The notes under the pieces were generated by a model, which saw only the letters and a program-made list of their open reading frames with translations, was not told the DNA's origin and ran no database searches. The translations under genes and the position numbers were made by a program. 62,206 nt of DNA. It comes from a bacterium (GTDB lineage: Bacteria > Acidobacteriota > Terriglobia > Terriglobales > Acidobacteriaceae). Each line of letters starts with the position of its first letter. Position 1 is the first letter of the stretch. The stretch is from positions 1 to 62,206 of the forward strand of contig JAMFSC010000001.1 of the NCBI GenBank assembly GCA_026225095.1, read 5' to 3'. This document shows positions 28,770 to 36,878 of this stretch, in pieces.

Positions 28770-30587
28770 CTACAGCGGATTCAGCTTCTTCAGGCCCTTC
28801 TTCTTCTTGTGCTTGCTCGAAGACTCTTCGCTCTTGTCGAACTCCGGCTTCTTGTTCTTGCCATTCGCTGCCGGAGTCTGGGCCGGCGGAGCCTGTCCCG
28901 GCTTGATGTCGTTCACCGCATCCGGAGCCGCGCCAGCCTTCTCGATCGGAGGGAGCGCCGTCGTGTTCGCTGGACCAGCAATCGGAAGACCGCCCGTCAG
29001 GGAATTTCCCGTCGGCGATCCACCAGCCGGAGCCCCAGCAGAAGACCGGGGCACATCCGCCGGGCTACCCAGCGGAGCGTCCCCAGCAGAATGCGTCACA
29101 ATCTCCGCACCCACCGACGCGCCCGGAGCGCTCAAGCCAGCCCCAACCGCAGGCTGCGCCGTCATCACCGCACCCGGACTCGCATTGGCACCGCCACTAT
29201 CCGGAGCCGGCACATCGTTCAAGCTCAAAGGAGCCGCCGCCACCGGAGCCGTCGCCGGAGTCTCGCCCGCGGATGCCGCCGCCACCGCCGCCGGAGCCGT
29301 GGCCGGCTTGGCATTCGGGTTCAGCGCACGATCGAAGTCCCCGATAATCTGCTTCCGGACATCCGGAGCCAGGGTCGGCTTCGGATCCACCAGAAGCGGT
29401 TCGCCCGCCGTCGCCGTCGCCACCACGTCCGGAGTATGCAGCACCAGCAACCGTGCCCGTCCGGCCAGCGTGTACTGCCCACGGCTGTTCTCAAGCGCCA
29501 CCGACGCCGCCAACTGGTCCGCGGTCGGCGTCGGAATCGGCACATTCATCGCCGCCAGCCGGTCCTTCGCATCCTCCACATGCGGAGAGGCCGCATGCTC
29601 CAGCACCACCTTCCGATAAGCATCCGCAGCCCGCTCATCGTAGGTCCGTTCCAACTGCGCTCGGCCCGCCTCCGGAAGATTTTTCAGCAATCGCACATAC
29701 CGTGCCTCGGCCTCATACGCATCGCCCATCCCGATCAGCACGTCGTCCGTATGGCTGAACTGCGGGTACGTATCCGCCACCGTCTGGTACCGCGCAATCG
29801 TCGCCGGCCAGTTGTCCCGCGTCGAGTAGAATCCCGCGATGCTCGCCTCACGCGTCGCCAGAACCTCCTGCACCTCGCGCAGCCGCTGCTTCGCCGGCTT
29901 CACCAGCGGAGAGTCCGGGAACTGCTGCAGCATCAACCGGTACTCCTCCTCCGCATGCACCGCCTTGGCATAGTCGCGATCCGGCTTATCCATCTGCCGG
30001 AAGTAAATATCGCCCACCCGCATCTGCGCCTCGGCCGCCTCCGGAGCGTTCGGGAAGAACGTAATGAAGTCCTTGTACTCCTGCTCCGCCTGCGTCAGCG
30101 CCGCCGTCCCGCCCTCGCGATACCAGCTATCCGCGATTGCAAGCTTGGCCCGCATCATGTACTGCGAATCCGGATACGTGTTCAGCAGCGTCTGCAGATC
30201 CAGCCGTGCCACATCGAACCGGCCCCGCTTCACCGCGATCAGAGCCTTGTCGTAGAGCTGCTTATCAGGCAGCTTCGCATCAGCTCCCGCCAGCGGATCG
30301 ACCTTCTTTTCCTTCTTGTTCGCCCGCCGCGTGTCCTTGGTCTGGACGACCTTTTCCTTCTTCGCCCGCTTCGTATTGTTTTCAGGAGTCGCCAGCACCG
30401 CCGCATCCGGTGTCGTCAACTGTGGATCCGGAACCTGTGCCGGTGCCTGCTGCGTCGCCTGTGCTGGAGTCGCCTGCGCTGGAGTCGCCTGCGCCCCTGC
30501 CACCACGCCGGTCAGCATCAAGCCCGCCACCAGCAAACCTGCGGAAAGACCAGCCCATCTCGTCGGAAAAAACACTCGCTTCGCCAT
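28770..30587 (-). CDS. BamD/YfiO-like TPR protein with long C-terminal Ala/Pro-rich tail
   Basis: Outer-membrane protein assembly-type TPR protein. The 605-residue protein has a signal peptide (about 1-32), an Ala/Gln/Pro-rich then Lys-rich linker (about 33-95) and TPR/YfiO repeats (about 100-390: 'YPDSQYMMRAKLAIADSWYR', 'AEAQMRVGDIYFRQ', 'FPDSPLVKPAKQRLREVQEV'). A low-complexity tail rich in Ala/Pro/Gly ends in a basic run (KHKKKKGLKKL). There is no lipobox cysteine, unlike classical BamD. The start ATG 30587 places the signal peptide correctly. The tail is unusual for BamD and its role is unknown. A terminator follows. Confidence 0.8.
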   Translation of the reverse strand: MAKRVFFPTRWAGLSAGLLVAGLMLTGVVAGAQATPAQATPAQATQQAPAQVPDPQLTTPDAAVLATPENNTKRAKKEKVVQTKDTRRANKKEKKVDPLAGADAKLPDKQLYDKALIAVKRGRFDVARLDLQTLLNTYPDSQYMMRAKLAIADSWYREGGTAALTQAEQEYKDFITFFPNAPEAAEAQMRVGDIYFRQMDKPDRDYAKAVHAEEEYRLMLQQFPDSPLVKPAKQRLREVQEVLATREASIAGFYSTRDNWPATIARYQTVADTYPQFSHTDDVLIGMGDAYEAEARYVRLLKNLPEAGRAQLERTYDERAADAYRKVVLEHAASPHVEDAKDRLAAMNVPIPTPTADQLAASVALENSRGQYTLAGRARLLVLHTPDVVATATAGEPLLVDPKPTLAPDVRKQIIGDFDRALNPNAKPATAPAAVAAASAGETPATAPVAAAPLSLNDVPAPDSGGANASPGAVMTAQPAVGAGLSAPGASVGAEIVTHSAGDAPLGSPADVPRSSAGAPAGGSPTGNSLTGGLPIAGPANTTALPPIEKAGAAPDAVNDIKPGQAPPAQTPAANGKNKKPEFDKSEESSSKHKKKKGLKKLNPL

Positions 30588-30731
30588 CAGCCTTTGGTCC
30601 TCGAATCTCAAACCTGAATCGCAAATCCGGTTGCGCCAGCGGTCCTGGAATCTAGACAGGGACCTGCCCACGCAATCCTCTTATTCTAAGCGCCCAGGGC
30701 TTCCAGCGCGGTAAATCGGTCCTTCAGACGC

Positions 30732-31448
30732 CTACAAACCCGCCGTAGCCCCGGTCTCCTGCCCCGTCGCTACTGGATGACCCTCTCCAGCCGCCGCCCG
30801 AGCCACCTTCAAAAACTCCCGCGCGTTCGCTTCCGTCCTGCCCTTCTGGAAGATCGCCGACCCCGCAACCAACATGTCCGCTCCTGCTTCGACCACGCTC
30901 GCCACCGTATCGTGAGCAATTCCGCCGTCGACTTCAATGCGAAAGTTCAGCCCCATCTCCTCCCGCAGCCGCGCCAGGTGCCGAATCCGCTCCACCGACC
31001 GCGGCAGAAACCTCTGCCCACCAAACCCCGGATTCACGCTCATCACCAGCACATGATGCACCATCGGAAGCACTTCCACGATCGCTTCCACCGGAGTTGC
31101 CGGGTTGATCACCACCCCCGCCAGCATCCCGTGATCCACAATCAGCTGCAGCGACCGGTTCAGATGGCGGCACACCTCCTGGTGCACACTCACCATATCC
31201 GCCCCTGCCTCCGCGAACGCCTGGATAAAAGTATCCGGATCTTCGATCATCAGGTGGCAGTCCAGCGGAAGCTTCGTCACCGGACGCAGCGCCTTCACCA
31301 TCGGAGGGCCAAACGTAATGTTGGGCACAAAATGTCCATCCATCACATCCACATGGATGATCGTCCCACCACCCCGCTCCGCCGTCCCGACCTCATCGGC
31401 CAGATGAGCAAAATCCGAAGCCAGAATCGAAAACGCCAGCTCGACCAA
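30732..31448 (-). CDS. rpe: Ribulose-phosphate 3-epimerase
   Basis: Interconverts ribulose 5-phosphate and xylulose 5-phosphate in the pentose phosphate pathway. The 238-residue TIM barrel has 'SILASDFAHLADEV', 'HVDVMDGHFVPNITFGPP', 'DCHLMIEDP', 'VMSVNPGFGGQRF' and 'IEVDGGI', i.e. all metal and phosphate ligands. The start is TTG 31448, with GGAGG 5-6 nt upstream; the frame is open to 31526 but that part runs into the neighbouring repeat. Monocistronic here. Confidence 0.95.
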   Translation of the reverse strand: MVELAFSILASDFAHLADEVGTAERGGGTIIHVDVMDGHFVPNITFGPPMVKALRPVTKLPLDCHLMIEDPDTFIQAFAEAGADMVSVHQEVCRHLNRSLQLIVDHGMLAGVVINPATPVEAIVEVLPMVHHVLVMSVNPGFGGQRFLPRSVERIRHLARLREEMGLNFRIEVDGGIAHDTVASVVEAGADMLVAGSAIFQKGRTEANAREFLKVARAAAGEGHPVATGQETGATAGL

Positions 31449-31514
31449 GACACCCTCCTCGTTCCAGACGAGTCTACCAGCCGAATCCCCGGCTTGCGAC
31501 CATCGGGAGCACCC

Positions 31515-31595
31515 AGCGAAGCCCAATACACGTCACGAAGCGACCGCCCTATCTCCACATTCATAGGCGCAGTGGGCCCGTCCCGGCAGGACAAG
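31515..31595 (+). repeat. Dispersed repeat R2, copy 2 (left of the flavin reductase-like gene)
   Basis: It matches copy 1 (9667-9729) over the left flank and the GCGCAGTGGGCCCGTC...GGCAGGACA core, with about 18 extra bases in the middle. It is in the same orientation as the shorter copy at 32327-32360 on the other side of the gene. Confidence 0.8.
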
Positions 31596-31652
31596 CACTT
31601 CGCCCGAACAATACGGAGTGTTTCTTCCTCTGTCCGCCTTCATCCTCAAACC

Positions 31653-32306
31653 ATGCACCTCACCGTCGAACCTTCCATCCTCTATCTCGGAACTCCTGTC
31701 CTCCTCATCAGCACCCTCAACCCGGACGGCACCGCCAACCTCGCCCCCATGTCCTCGGCGTGGTGGCTCGGCTGGAACTGCATGCTCGGCCTCGGTGCGA
31801 AGGCCCACACCACGCAAAACCTCCTCCGTGAAAAGGAGTGCGTCCTCAACCTGCCCTCCTCCGCCATGGCCGCCGCCGTCAACCGCCTGGCCCGCCTCAC
31901 CGGTTCAGACCCCGTACCACCCCACAAACAAGCCATGGGCTATCGCCACGAAGCGGACAAGTTCACCGCTGCTGGTCTCACCCCCACCCCATCCCACCTC
32001 GTCCGCGCACCCCGCGTCGCGGAATGCCCGGTCCAGCTCGAAGCCGTCCTCGAGACCACCCACCCCTTCGGCCATCGCCCGGACAAGCCCACCACAGCCA
32101 TCGCCTTCGAGGTCCGCATCGTCCGCGCCCACATCGACGACGCCCTCCTCGTCCCCAACGCTAAGGACCGCATCGACCCCGACCGCTGGCGTCCTCTCAT
32201 CATGAGCTTCTGCCAGTTCTACGGCCTTGGCGAGCGCCTCCACCCCTCCACCCTCGCCGAAATCCCCGAACACCTCTACCGTCCCGTCCCCACAATGAGC
32301 CGTTAG
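31653..32306 (+). CDS. Flavin reductase-like (FMN-binding split-barrel) protein
   Basis: A 217-residue protein with the start of a flavin reductase domain: 'YLGTPVLLISTLNPDGTANL' (residues about 10-29), 'MSSAWWLGWNCMLGLG' and 'NLLREKECVLNLPSS', which form the FMN-binding split barrel. The C-terminal 80 residues ('FEVRIVRAHIDDALL') complete the fold. Family members reduce flavin with NAD(P)H or detoxify xenobiotics. The ATG 31653 fits the barrel start; the ribosome site is weak. Direct repeats of family R2 lie on both sides (31515-31595 and 32327-32360). Confidence 0.83.
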   Translation: MHLTVEPSILYLGTPVLLISTLNPDGTANLAPMSSAWWLGWNCMLGLGAKAHTTQNLLREKECVLNLPSSAMAAAVNRLARLTGSDPVPPHKQAMGYRHEADKFTAAGLTPTPSHLVRAPRVAECPVQLEAVLETTHPFGHRPDKPTTAIAFEVRIVRAHIDDALLVPNAKDRIDPDRWRPLIMSFCQFYGLGERLHPSTLAEIPEHLYRPVPTMSR

Positions 32307-32326
32307 CGGTCGGCGGCCAATCTTCC

Positions 32327-32360
32327 GCAGGCGACGGGGCCCGTCCGGCAGGACAAAGCG
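32327..32360 (+). repeat. Dispersed repeat R2, partial copy 3
   Basis: The stretch 'ggcccgtccggcaggacaaa' preceded by GCGACG; only the right part of R2. It lies 20 bp after the flavin reductase-like stop. Confidence 0.7.
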
Positions 32361-32661
32361 ACCCGTCCAGTCGACGCCCCCGCCCCGCATCGAATACTCT
32401 TCAGACGAAGAAACTCGCGGCGCAGCGGGGTTCGCTTACAACGGAAATCATCGGAACGGAGAAGGCATGAGTTGCGTTCGAGATTGCCTCCGACACTCGC
32501 AAAGAAAGCAGGCCCGGTCTGCGCTCGCACTCTACCTGTCGATCCTGCCGATTCCGTCGACTCTCATGCCTGCCAACGCCATCCGAGTTCAAGACAGCGC
32601 GGTAGTCTCGAGTGCAAGGCCCACCCACGCTCTACACCCGAAGTCTCGAAAGGAGCACATC

Positions 32662-33042
32662 ATGGAGATCTCTTTTGCCCGTAGCGGAGGATTCACACCA
32701 GCAACCAATGTTTCGGGAACAATCCACTTCGACAGCAGTGGAGCGCATATCTCCGCCGCAGGAACGAGCTATCGGCGCGACCTCCCTGCGGAGGAAGCGA
32801 AGCAGCTTCAGGATCTCGCCACCGCGAAGCTCGCACAAGGCCCTGCGGAACCCGCCAACAGTCCGGTTCGCGACGGTTTCCAATACGATCTCTCAGTCAA
32901 AACCGGAGACGGAAAGACCCACAAGCTGACTCTCCCGACCGAGACCCAGGGCAGTTCGAACGCCGCCTCGAACATCACCAGTTGGGTCGAGCACGAGGCG
33001 CAAAAGATCTGGGAGCATGGTCTCGCAAACATTCAAAAGTGA
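32662..33042 (+). CDS. Emfourin-like protealysin inhibitor
   Basis: Emfourins are small slow-binding inhibitors of protealysin-like M4 proteases, encoded next to the protease. This 126-residue protein starts 'MEISFARSGGFTPA', the hallmark N-terminus, has a 'LPAEEAKQLQDL' helix and ends with 'FQYDLSVKTGDGKTHKLTLP' plus a C-terminal helix. ATG 32662 has AAAGGAG upstream; the frame upstream of it is non-coding. No signal peptide. It precedes the M4 protease by 86 bp, and an AT-rich inverted repeat lies between. Here the inhibitor comes first, so it may be made in excess. Confidence 0.85.
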   Translation: MEISFARSGGFTPATNVSGTIHFDSSGAHISAAGTSYRRDLPAEEAKQLQDLATAKLAQGPAEPANSPVRDGFQYDLSVKTGDGKTHKLTLPTETQGSSNAASNITSWVEHEAQKIWEHGLANIQK

Positions 33043-33055
33043 ACTGACTGAAAGC

Positions 33056-33081
33056 GAAAAAAATATATGCTATATTTTTTC
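33056..33081 (+). terminator. AT-rich inverted repeat between inhibitor and protease genes (attenuator or terminator-like)
   Basis: G-A7-TATA, a TGC loop, TATA-T6-C: nearly perfect dyad. It sits 14 bp past the emfourin-like stop, in an AT-rich island of about 50 bp inside GC-rich DNA. Such a hairpin with a U-rich right arm could reduce read-through into the protease gene; being almost pure A-T it is a weak stem, so a promoter or regulator site is an alternative. Confidence 0.45.
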
Positions 33082-33128
33082 TCAACTTTGTACCCTGTTT
33101 TTTTCAGAGCTTAGACAGGAGATAACCC

Positions 33129-34289
33129 ATGTGCATCCCGAATCGCGCGCATTCCATCTATTGCATTCTTCCCCCGCACATCCTGATCAATATCGCCAAG
33201 CGAGGTACACCGGAGCAGCGTGATGCTGTGCTGGAGACGCTCTCGGTGGATCAGAGCCTCCGCGCAGTCCGCTCCCAGTTTTCATTACTCGGCGGAAACA
33301 AGATCGCCCACGAGTCTCTCACCGGCACCCCGCCCCAAAAGCAGAGAACCATCTACGACGCGAAGACGACCCAGGTCCTGCCCGGCACCTTCGTCCGTGC
33401 CGAAGGTCAACCCCCGGTGGGGGACCAGGCCGTCAACGAGGCCTTCGATGGGCTCGGCAACACCTTCGACTTCTACTTCAAGTCCTACCAGCGCAATTCG
33501 ATCGACAACGCAGGCCTGCGCCTCAACGCAACCGTGCACTACGGTTCGAAGTACGACAACGCGTTCTGGAACGGGCAGGAGATGATCTTCGGCGATGGGG
33601 ACGGTGTTATTTTCAACAACTTCACCTCCTGCATCGATGTCATCGGGCATGAGCTGACGCACGGCGTCACTGGAAGCGAAGCGAACCTCGTCTACCAGGG
33701 TCAGTCCGGAGCCTTGAACGAGTCCATCTCGGATGTCTTCGGTTCCTGCGTCAAGCAGTTCGTCAAAAATCAAACCGCCGACCAGGCCGATTGGCTGATC
33801 GGTGAAGGGCTGTTGGCCAAGGGGATCCAAGGCGTCGCGCTTCGCTCCATGAAGGCTCCCGGAACGGCTTTTGACGATCCAAACCTGGGCAAGGACGATC
33901 AGCCCGCCGACATGGCGCACTACGTCCAAACGGCCTCCGACAATGGGGGCGTCCACACGAATTCAGGCATCCCCAACCACGCCTTCTACCTCGTGGCCGC
34001 CGCCATTGGGGGCTACTCATGGCTCAAGGCAGGGCAGGTCTGGTACGACACCGTGACCGACCCAAGGCTCAAGTCGAACGCCAACTTTGCGACCTTTGCC
34101 AACCTCACGATTCTCAACGCGGGCCGGCGCTACGGATCCTCCAGCCCCGAGAAAGCGGCGGTCAACAACGCGTGGCATCAGGTCGGCGTTCTCAAGCAGC
34201 CTCTCTCCGTATCCAGCCAACCGTTGAATCCGAGCCAGCGCGGCGAAACAAGGCCCAGCAACGGCGGAACCCAACCATCCCAACGATAA
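33129..34289 (+). CDS. Protealysin-like M4 family metallopeptidase
   Basis: Thermolysin-like zinc protease of the protealysin subgroup. The 386-residue protein has no signal peptide and a short propeptide with the protealysin motif 'CILPPHILINIAKRG' (about 12-26). Zinc site HELTH is at about 174-178, with the third ligand in 'NESISDVFG', and the substrate-side histidine region is 'DNGGVHTNSGIPNHAFY'. The Ser/Pro/Asn-rich tail after about 355 is low complexity. The ATG at 33129 has AGGAGA upstream. Like protealysin it would be made as a cytoplasmic precursor. The emfourin-like gene upstream fits the known inhibitor-protease pairing. Confidence 0.93.
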   Translation: MCIPNRAHSIYCILPPHILINIAKRGTPEQRDAVLETLSVDQSLRAVRSQFSLLGGNKIAHESLTGTPPQKQRTIYDAKTTQVLPGTFVRAEGQPPVGDQAVNEAFDGLGNTFDFYFKSYQRNSIDNAGLRLNATVHYGSKYDNAFWNGQEMIFGDGDGVIFNNFTSCIDVIGHELTHGVTGSEANLVYQGQSGALNESISDVFGSCVKQFVKNQTADQADWLIGEGLLAKGIQGVALRSMKAPGTAFDDPNLGKDDQPADMAHYVQTASDNGGVHTNSGIPNHAFYLVAAAIGGYSWLKAGQVWYDTVTDPRLKSNANFATFANLTILNAGRRYGSSSPEKAAVNNAWHQVGVLKQPLSVSSQPLNPSQRGETRPSNGGTQPSQR

Positions 34290-34432
34290 CCGCAGTGTAA
34301 AGAAATCCGAGCGCACGTTCAGACGCCCCGTCTCCGGAACAGCTTCATCGTCCGTGGTGTGGCGTCTACCGCGCACCGGCTGGACGCAAGTCCCCTCGTC
34401 CGAACATTCTTCGTGCGCCAGTCAGCCTTCGA

Positions 34433-35860
34433 TCACCCCGTAACCACTCCCGAACGCCCCTTGCTCCTCCGCCCAGCCTTGGCAATCACCGGAACCACCC
34501 GCTCCACGCCCTCACGCCCCTCGTGCAGAATCTTCACCCTCGCCGCCGCCACCCCATCCCGATTGGTCTCAGCCATCGCTCCCGGCTCCCCCAGCACCAT
34601 CCGCGCCGCACCCCGCAGAATCCTCCGCACCGGCCAGCCTCCATCCTCGTTGGGAAAGAAGATCTCCCCCACTCGCTGCTTCTCCGGCCTGTAGTACCAA
34701 CGGCGCAGCAGCGAAAGATGATCGCTCACCATCGCCAGGTCATTTTCCACCCCAACCCGACCCTCGAGCACCCCCAGCACCCGCCCCGCCCGCTCCTCCG
34801 GCGAATCAACCGAGCCCCCAGCCGCCTCCCCCAACGTCGTCTCCTGCAAAGGAATCGCCTGCAACATCAAAGGCTGCGCAAACAGACTCGACCCCACACT
34901 GGTCTGCTCCTTCACCGCCCGTACCCCCAGCGTAGAGAGCCGTTCCGGCCCCTCCAGGCACCCACCCTCCAGCAGAAAGACCTCCGACTCCAGCCGCTCA
35001 TCTTTGTTTGCCGAAGCCTGCACGATCACCGCCCGCAGCCTCGGAACCTCCCGCACCAGCACATCCGCAAGCCCCGCCGCGGCTTTCACCTTGGTCCACT
35101 GCTGATGCAGAGCCGCCGCCCGCTCAAAGTCCATCTCGTCGGACGCCCGCTCCCGCTCCACCGCGATCGACCCCAGCATGCTCTCCCCCCGTGTCGCCAG
35201 AAAGCGCTTCACCCCGGCCGCCTCACCTGCATACTCCTCCGCCGAACAAGCCAGGTTGCACGGCGCCAGGCACTTCTTCATCTCCTGATACACGCACCCC
35301 GGATGCTCAGGATAAGGCGCCAGATCCTCGTGACACCGCCGCAGCTTGAACAGGTCCAGCACCGCATCGCCATACCGCTCCGCCGCCGCCCGCGAAGGAA
35401 ACGGCCCATACATCTCGCCGAGCCCGCGCCGCGACAGCCGATTCGTCGCATACACGCGCGGATGCGCCTGCTCCGCCGTAAGCCGCAGGAAGAACGGCGT
35501 ATGCAGCCGCAGCCGTCTCCGCGCCTCCGCATACCCAAACGCCTCCGCCGCCGCGTGATACAGCACCAGCAGCGCTTCAAACTCCGATCCCACCGCGGTC
35601 CACTCAACCCGCGCCACCCGACCCCGCAGGTTCAACCGCTTCGACAGCACCGGCTGCCCACCCTCCGTCACCTCCGGAGCCGCCAGCAGCCGCATCGCCC
35701 GCCGCCGAAGATCCGCCGTCCGCGTCAGGTATGGCTCATCTCCCACCCGCGCCCCACGCAGACAAAGCACCCCAGCCCCCGCCGGAAGCAGCCGCAAAAC
35801 CTCCGCTGAAGTCTCAGGCGCAAACTCCGCCGAATGCTCGAATTGGAATCGCCCCGCCAC
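34433..35860 (-). CDS. UvrC-like protein with degenerate GIY-YIG motif and no C-terminal nuclease domain
   Basis: A 475-residue homologue of the UvrC N-terminal half. After an N-terminal GIY-YIG-type fold, 'YGPFPSRAAAERYGDAVLDLF' and 'CVYQEMKKCLAPCNLACSAE' match UvrC, as does a UvrB-binding-like helix pair (about 255-285). However the two GIY-YIG signatures read 'GVL' and 'YLT' (in 'GVLCLRG...PYLTRTADLRRR'), and the RNase H-like endonuclease and (HhH)2 domains are missing. The catalytic role is therefore doubtful. GTG 35860 is chosen because TACAAT lies exactly 6 nt upstream and the family N-terminus starts near here; the frame stays open to 35923. It is divergent from a bestrophin gene. Confidence 0.78.
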   Translation of the reverse strand: MAGRFQFEHSAEFAPETSAEVLRLLPAGAGVLCLRGARVGDEPYLTRTADLRRRAMRLLAAPEVTEGGQPVLSKRLNLRGRVARVEWTAVGSEFEALLVLYHAAAEAFGYAEARRRLRLHTPFFLRLTAEQAHPRVYATNRLSRRGLGEMYGPFPSRAAAERYGDAVLDLFKLRRCHEDLAPYPEHPGCVYQEMKKCLAPCNLACSAEEYAGEAAGVKRFLATRGESMLGSIAVERERASDEMDFERAAALHQQWTKVKAAAGLADVLVREVPRLRAVIVQASANKDERLESEVFLLEGGCLEGPERLSTLGVRAVKEQTSVGSSLFAQPLMLQAIPLQETTLGEAAGGSVDSPEERAGRVLGVLEGRVGVENDLAMVSDHLSLLRRWYYRPEKQRVGEIFFPNEDGGWPVRRILRGAARMVLGEPGAMAETNRDGVAAARVKILHEGREGVERVVPVIAKAGRRSKGRSGVVTG

Positions 35861-35866
35861 ACCCAG

Positions 35867-35872
35867 ATTGTA
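35867..35872 (-). promoter_or_regulatory. -10-like hexamer exactly 6 nt before the uvrC-like GTG start
   Basis: On the minus strand TACAAT, then CTGGGT, then GTG 35860. The same geometry is seen at ligA and the mogA-like gene; there is no Shine-Dalgarno. Confidence 0.5.
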
Positions 35873-35958
35873 GTCCGGAACCCCCCACCAGCTATACTCG
35901 CGCCTATCGAGCCAGCCCACCACCAGCTAGCCCATCACGAGATCAACAAGGATCAACG

Positions 35959-36867
35959 ATGATCGTCCGCTCCCGTCCCGGAGTCCTGGAGCTCTTCTCC
36001 ATCTACCGGCTCTCCATGCTCCCCCGCATCGCGCCTCAGCTCCTCGCCAACATCCTCGTCTCCATCGTCGTCATCTTCATCGAGCACCTCTGGCCCATCC
36101 CCTTCCGCGGCTGGACGGTCGCGCCCTTCACCCTTCTCGGCATCGCCCTCTCCATCTTCCTCGGCTTCCGCAACAACGCCTGCTACGACCGCTGGTGGGA
36201 GGCCCGCCGCCAACTTGGAGCCCTCGTCAGCGAGATGCGTTCCTTCGCCCGCGTCCTGGTCACCCTGCCCTCCGCCGACCTCGGCCGCCGCCGTACCATG
36301 GTCCTCGCCGCCATCGATTACACCTACGCCCTCATGAAGCACCTGCGCGGAACCCCCATGCGCGCCGAAACCGATCCCCTCACCGCCATCTCCCCTGGCC
36401 GCCCCCTCGTCCACAACATCCCCGACGCCATCCTCCGCGACATCGCCACCGCCTACGGAGCCATGCTCACTGAAGGAGAGATCGGCGAGCAGATCTACCG
36501 CGTCCTCGACGACCATCTCTCCAGCATTACTACCCTCCAGGCCGCCTGCGAGCGCATCCGAGGCACACCCACCCCCTTCGGCTACACACTGCTCGTCCAC
36601 CGCATCTCGTACGTCTTCTGCTTCCTGCTCCCCTTCAGCCTCGCCGGATCTCTCGGCTATGCAACCCCCGTCTTCTGCGCCATGGTCTCCTACGCCTTCT
36701 TCGGCCTCGACGCGTTGGGCGACCAGCTCGAAGAGCCCTTCGGCTCCTCCCTCAACGCCCTCCCGCTCCAGGCCCTCGCCAAGACCATCGAGATCAACCT
36801 CCTCGAGGCCCTCGGAGAGTCCAACCTTCCCGCCCCACCGCTCCCGGTCAACTCCGTCCTCGTCTAG
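35959..36867 (+). CDS. Bestrophin-family membrane protein
   Basis: A 302-residue bestrophin/UPF0187 protein, bacterial homologues of pentameric anion or cation channels. Seen: two N-terminal membrane helices (about 20-40 and 55-75), 'LGFRNNACYDRWWEARRQLG' (about 72-91), a signature of the family, and further helices at about 210-250 with 'FFGLDALGDQLEEPFG', the Ca2+-clasp-like acidic motif region. ATG 35959 has AAGGATC upstream. The start is 98 bp from the divergent uvrC-like start. The physiological ion is unknown. Confidence 0.9.
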   Translation: MIVRSRPGVLELFSIYRLSMLPRIAPQLLANILVSIVVIFIEHLWPIPFRGWTVAPFTLLGIALSIFLGFRNNACYDRWWEARRQLGALVSEMRSFARVLVTLPSADLGRRRTMVLAAIDYTYALMKHLRGTPMRAETDPLTAISPGRPLVHNIPDAILRDIATAYGAMLTEGEIGEQIYRVLDDHLSSITTLQAACERIRGTPTPFGYTLLVHRISYVFCFLLPFSLAGSLGYATPVFCAMVSYAFFGLDALGDQLEEPFGSSLNALPLQALAKTIEINLLEALGESNLPAPPLPVNSVLV

Positions 36868-36878
36868 GTCAGAGGACC

